Source: Chloracidobacterium sp. UBA3360 (lineage in GTDB: Bacteria; Acidobacteriota; Blastocatellia; Pyrinomonadales; Pyrinomonadaceae). From it: 56,845 nucleotides of DNA. The first letter of the stretch is position 1; every line of letters begins with the position of its first letter. Position numbers and translations under genes: made by a program. The notes beneath the pieces were generated by a model, which was not told the origin of the DNA, searched no databases, and saw nothing but the letters and a program-made list of their open reading frames with translations. The stretch lies in contig DEQS01000045.1 in assembly GCA_002360555.1 (NCBI GenBank), forward strand, positions 1-56,845, written 5' to 3'. Positions 55,971 to 56,845 of the stretch are shown one piece after another.

Positions 55971-56845
55971 ATGAGTGAAAAATTAGGTAAATTTGGCGAT
56001 ATGCCGGGTGGCGATTTTCGTAAGTTTGGCTATCAGATCATCGACCAACTCGCGGATTATTTTGACGAGATGGAAAATTATCCGGTTCTATCGCAGGTCG
56101 AGCCTGACTGGCTCAAGAACAACCTACCCTCGTCGGCGCCCGAAACGGGCGAAGACTTTGGCGATATTCTCGGCGATGTCGATAAGCTGATAATGCCCGC
56201 CGTCACTCATTGGAACCATCCAAATTTTCACGGCCTGTTTTCGACATCGACCAGCTCAGTGGGCGTTTTTGGCGAGATGTTCGCGTCGGCATTTGATATG
56301 AAAGCGATGCTTTGGCGAACGTCGCCGGCATCGACTGAGCTCGAGGATGTCGTGCTTGCCTGGCTCCGTCAGATGATGGATCTGCCCGAGTATTTCGAAG
56401 GGATCATCTACGACACCGCGTCCGTCTCGACAATGCACGCCCTCGCTGCCGCACGGGAAAAAGCAAATTTACGTATCCGCGACGAAGGAATGAGCGGCCG
56501 CGACGACGTGCCGCTGATGCGTGTCTATTGCTCCGAACACGTTCATTCATCGATAGACAAGGGCGTCGTAACGCTAGGTCTCGGGCTGAGATCTTTAAGA
56601 AAGATCGAGTGTAACGACCGGTTCGAAATGATTCCGGAAAAACTAGCCGAGACGATCGAAGAGGATATTGAGAACGGATATCTGCCTATCTGCGTCATTC
56701 CGACCGTCGGCACAACCTCGACATCTAGCGTTGATCCGGTCGATGCCATCGCCGACATCTGCGAAAAATATGGTATCTGGCTGCACGTCGATACGGCATA
56801 TGCCGGTTCGACGGCGATCGTGCCCGAATATCGCAAATATTTTAA
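55971..56845 (+). CDS. group II PLP-dependent decarboxylase, 5' part (runs off the right edge)
   Basis: The visible 291 residues match aromatic-L-amino-acid/tyrosine decarboxylases. N-terminal FRKFGYQIIDQLADYFDEME, the HWNHPNFHGLFS block, the PASTELEDVVLAWLRQMM motif, YCSEHVHSSIDKGVVTLGLG with the PLP-stacking His, GTTSTSSVDPVDAI and WLHVDTAYAG, with the Asp that binds the pyridine nitrogen, are all present. The catalytic Lys lies beyond the window edge. It likely converts an aromatic or related amino acid to its amine; the two amino acid permeases nearby could supply it. Confidence 0.88.
   Translation, partial: MSEKLGKFGDMPGGDFRKFGYQIIDQLADYFDEMENYPVLSQVEPDWLKNNLPSSAPETGEDFGDILGDVDKLIMPAVTHWNHPNFHGLFSTSTSSVGVFGEMFASAFDMKAMLWRTSPASTELEDVVLAWLRQMMDLPEYFEGIIYDTASVSTMHALAAAREKANLRIRDEGMSGRDDVPLMRVYCSEHVHSSIDKGVVTLGLGLRSLRKIECNDRFEMIPEKLAETIEEDIENGYLPICVIPTVGTTSTSSVDPVDAIADICEKYGIWLHVDTAYAGSTAIVPEYRKYF

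Noticed and set aside
1..56845. tRNA, rRNA, CRISPR arrays, transposases, integrases or attachment sites
   Set aside because: I found no cloverleaf-like sequence, regular spaced repeat array or recombinase gene by reading; almost all gaps are under 200 bases.

Overview
The window reads as bacterial chromosome of about 50 % GC, densely packed (about 62 genes in 56.8 kb), with no tRNA, rRNA, CRISPR array, transposase or phage gene. The gene families suggest an Acidobacteriota member, probably class Blastocatellia. The clues are a winged-helix/transmembrane/PD40-propeller regulator, a DUF5117-type secreted zinc metalloprotease, many small 'GGGG' lipoproteins, futalosine-pathway menaquinone genes (mqnC, mqnA), a ThrA-type aspartokinase-homoserine dehydrogenase fusion, and ECF sigma/zf-HC2 anti-sigma pairs. 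This placement is inference; no marker gene settles it.

Layout. 0-8.8 kb: 3' end of recX, a secreted unknown, a fasciclin protein, lipoprotein MsrB, an alaS cut off after its catalytic domain, a TPR protein/degenerate response regulator/O-methyltransferase operon, pirin, and a secreted serine hydrolase. 8.8-13.6 kb: threonine biosynthesis, with thrC-thrA diverging from thrB around a long palindrome. 13.6-15.9 kb: clpA. 15.9-20.1 kb: seven consecutive genes for small exported or membrane proteins of unknown function, diverging from a winged-helix/propeller regulator that is followed by an FAD monooxygenase. 23.9-29.1 kb: secreted metalloprotease, phosphodiester glycosidase, class II photolyase. 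29.1-33.8 kb: an ArsR/SRPBCC pair, then a reverse-strand unit of ECF sigma, anti-sigma, b-type cytochrome, Tat-exported molybdopterin reductase (MsrPQ-like) and an Ate/Bpt-like aminoacyl transferase. 34-36 kb: redox cluster (two thioredoxin-fold proteins, a YggX-like protein with added CxxC pairs, a peroxiredoxin). 36-41.7 kb: PflX-like radical SAM, small membrane proteins, desaturase, a PIN/Phd toxin-antitoxin module, a CPBP protease, and a membrane gene with an in-frame TGA. 41.7-45 kb: mqnC and mqnA around a YdeI-like/Imm63-like pair. 45-49 kb: cyclase-family hydrolase, ATL protein, NAD kinase, PpiD-like foldase. 49-54 kb: three transporters. 54.3 kb to the end: zinc-dependent phospholipase-C-like protein and the 5' part of a group II PLP decarboxylase.

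Recurring themes are envelope and oxidative-damage repair (MsrB, MsrPQ-like pair, peroxiredoxin, thioredoxins, YggX, photolyase, ATL), several start codons lying where the predicted transcription start falls (candidate leaderless mRNAs), and families of imperfect intergenic palindromes. One of those palindromes overlaps the signal-peptide codons of a gene. The best candidates for something undescribed are the seven-gene exported-protein cluster, the catalytic-domain-only alaS, and the sigma/MsrPQ-like/transferase unit.
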